A stretch of 6,510 bases of DNA, taken from NCBI GenBank assembly GCA_025351125.1, contig JANXWN010000215.1, positions 1-6,510 on the forward strand. Reading direction: 5' to 3'. The first letter of the stretch is position 1; each line of letters starts with the position of its first letter. The stretch is from Caulobacteraceae bacterium (GTDB taxonomy: Bacteria > Pseudomonadota > Alphaproteobacteria > Caulobacterales > Caulobacteraceae). The notes beneath the pieces are model-generated. The model ran no database searches. It was given only the letters and a program-made list of their open reading frames with translations, and was not told the origin of the DNA. A program made the position numbers and the translations under genes. Of the stretch, positions 5,928 through 6,510 are shown piece by piece.

Positions 5928-6510
5928 GTGAGCCCCCCCGCAAAATCTCCGGTGAGCATCGCGACTCTTACGCACCTTCAACGTCTGGAGGCGGAGAGCA
6001 TCCATATTATGCGCGAAGTGGTCGCGGAGTCCGAAACCCCGGTGATGCTTTACAGCGTGGGCAAGGATTCCGCCGTCATGCTGCATTTGGCGCGGAAGGC
6101 TTTTTATCCATCGTCGCCGCCCTTTCCCCTACTGCATGTCGATACGACCTGGAAATTTCGCGAGATGTACGCTTTGCGCGATCGAATGGCGGCCGAGTCC
6201 GGCATGGAATTGTTGGTCCATAAAAACCCCGAGGCCATGGCGCGCGGCATTAACCCGTTCGATCACGGCGGCCTGCACACCGACATGTGGAAAACCGAAG
6301 GTTTGAAGCAGGCGCTCGACAAATACGGCTTTGACGTCGCTTTCGGCGGCGCGCGACGCGACGAGGAGAAAAGCCGCGCCAAGGAGCGCGTGTTTAGCTT
6401 TCGCTCCGCCAACCACCGCTGGGACCCCAAAAACCAGCGACCGGAATTATGGAACCTCTATAACGCCAAGAAGGCGCGCGGCGAGAGCATCCGGGTCTTT
6501 CCAATCTCCA
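5928..6510 (+). CDS. cysD: Sulfate adenylyltransferase subunit 2 (5' part)
   Basis: These are the first 194 codons of CysD, which runs off the window; the E. coli protein is about 300 residues. CysD is the catalytic subunit of ATP sulfurylase. With the GTPase CysN it makes adenosine 5'-phosphosulfate from sulfate and ATP for assimilation. Visible blocks, numbered from the proposed start, are [20 protein letters not shown] (14-33), the PP-loop [20 protein letters not shown] (42-61), [14 protein letters not shown] (68-81), [16 protein letters not shown] (139-154) and [13 protein letters not shown] (163-175), all characteristic of CysD. The start is uncertain because no ATG precedes the conserved region. 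GTG at 5928 is chosen, about 12 bases after GGGG and 5 bases after the leader ORF stop. TTG at 5916 or 5919 and GTG at 5910 or 5952 are alternatives. cysN (or a cysNC fusion) is expected next, outside the window. Confidence 0.93.
   Translation, partial: MSPPAKSPVSIATLTHLQRLEAESIHIMREVVAESETPVMLYSVGKDSAVMLHLARKAFYPSSPPFPLLHVDTTWKFREMYALRDRMAAESGMELLVHKNPEAMARGINPFDHGGLHTDMWKTEGLKQALDKYGFDVAFGGARRDEEKSRAKERVFSFRSANHRWDPKNQRPELWNLYNAKKARGESIRVFPIS

Noticed and set aside
5595..5930. A SAM- or cobalamin-type riboswitch ahead of cysD.
   Set aside because: I could not find conserved cores of known sulfur-related riboswitches; only short ambiguous dyads are present.
4284..6086. A 600-codon open frame on the minus strand opposite the acyl-CoA dehydrogenase and its flanks.
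   Set aside because: It runs antisense to a clear acyl-CoA dehydrogenase and across the repeat and cysD leader. Its translation is low-complexity His/Arg/Gly-rich with no domain. Long antisense frames are expected at this GC content.
1..6510. Mobile element, CRISPR array, toxin-antitoxin or defence system.
   Set aside because: No transposase, integrase, spaced direct repeats or defence-family proteins occur on either strand; composition is even across the window.

Overview
This GC-rich window has the look of an alphaproteobacterial chromosome, probably Rhodospirillales-like. The reasons are the high-GC codon use, the HpnM/MlaC-type protein, the style of the CysD protein, and a CCTCCCTCCCC...GGGGAGGGAGG inverted repeat of a kind I associate with alphaproteobacterial intergenic regions. 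The lineage is inferred from composition and protein character, not from a search.

Layout from left to right. (1) 1-1017, plus strand: the 3' end of an MlaC/HpnM-like lipid-transport periplasmic protein, then a complete DUF1993 protein 28 bp downstream. A strong hairpin at 1036-1071 closes this unit. (2) 1080-4182, minus strand: a tight four-gene operon read right to left. It encodes an SDR oxidoreductase, a MaoC-like hydratase, a CaiB/BaiF CoA-transferase or racemase, and ThiE (thiamine-phosphate synthase). thiE overlaps the stop of the CoA-transferase gene as ATGA. (3) 4183-4436: the divergent intergenic region, which carries a ~150 bp imperfect inverted-repeat element. Its right arm supplies the Shine-Dalgarno-like purine tract of the next gene. 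(4) 4437-5594, plus strand: an acyl-CoA dehydrogenase. (5) 5595-5927: a leader region with dyads and a possible 36-codon leader ORF. (6) 5928-6510, plus strand: the 5' two-thirds of cysD (sulfate adenylyltransferase subunit 2), running off the window.

The SDR, MaoC hydratase, CaiB-type enzyme and divergent acyl-CoA dehydrogenase together look like a catabolic module. In it a carboxylic acid would be activated by CoA transfer (or an acyl-CoA epimerised), dehydrogenated at alpha-beta, hydrated and oxidised. The substrate cannot be read from the sequence. thiE is a biosynthetic passenger on that operon.

I see no mobile-element gene, CRISPR array, tRNA, rRNA or defence system. Most of the window is ordinary metabolism. 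The points most worth a second look are the repeat-derived ribosome-binding site, the putative cysD leader ORF with competing hairpins, and the active-site details of the acyl-CoA enzymes.
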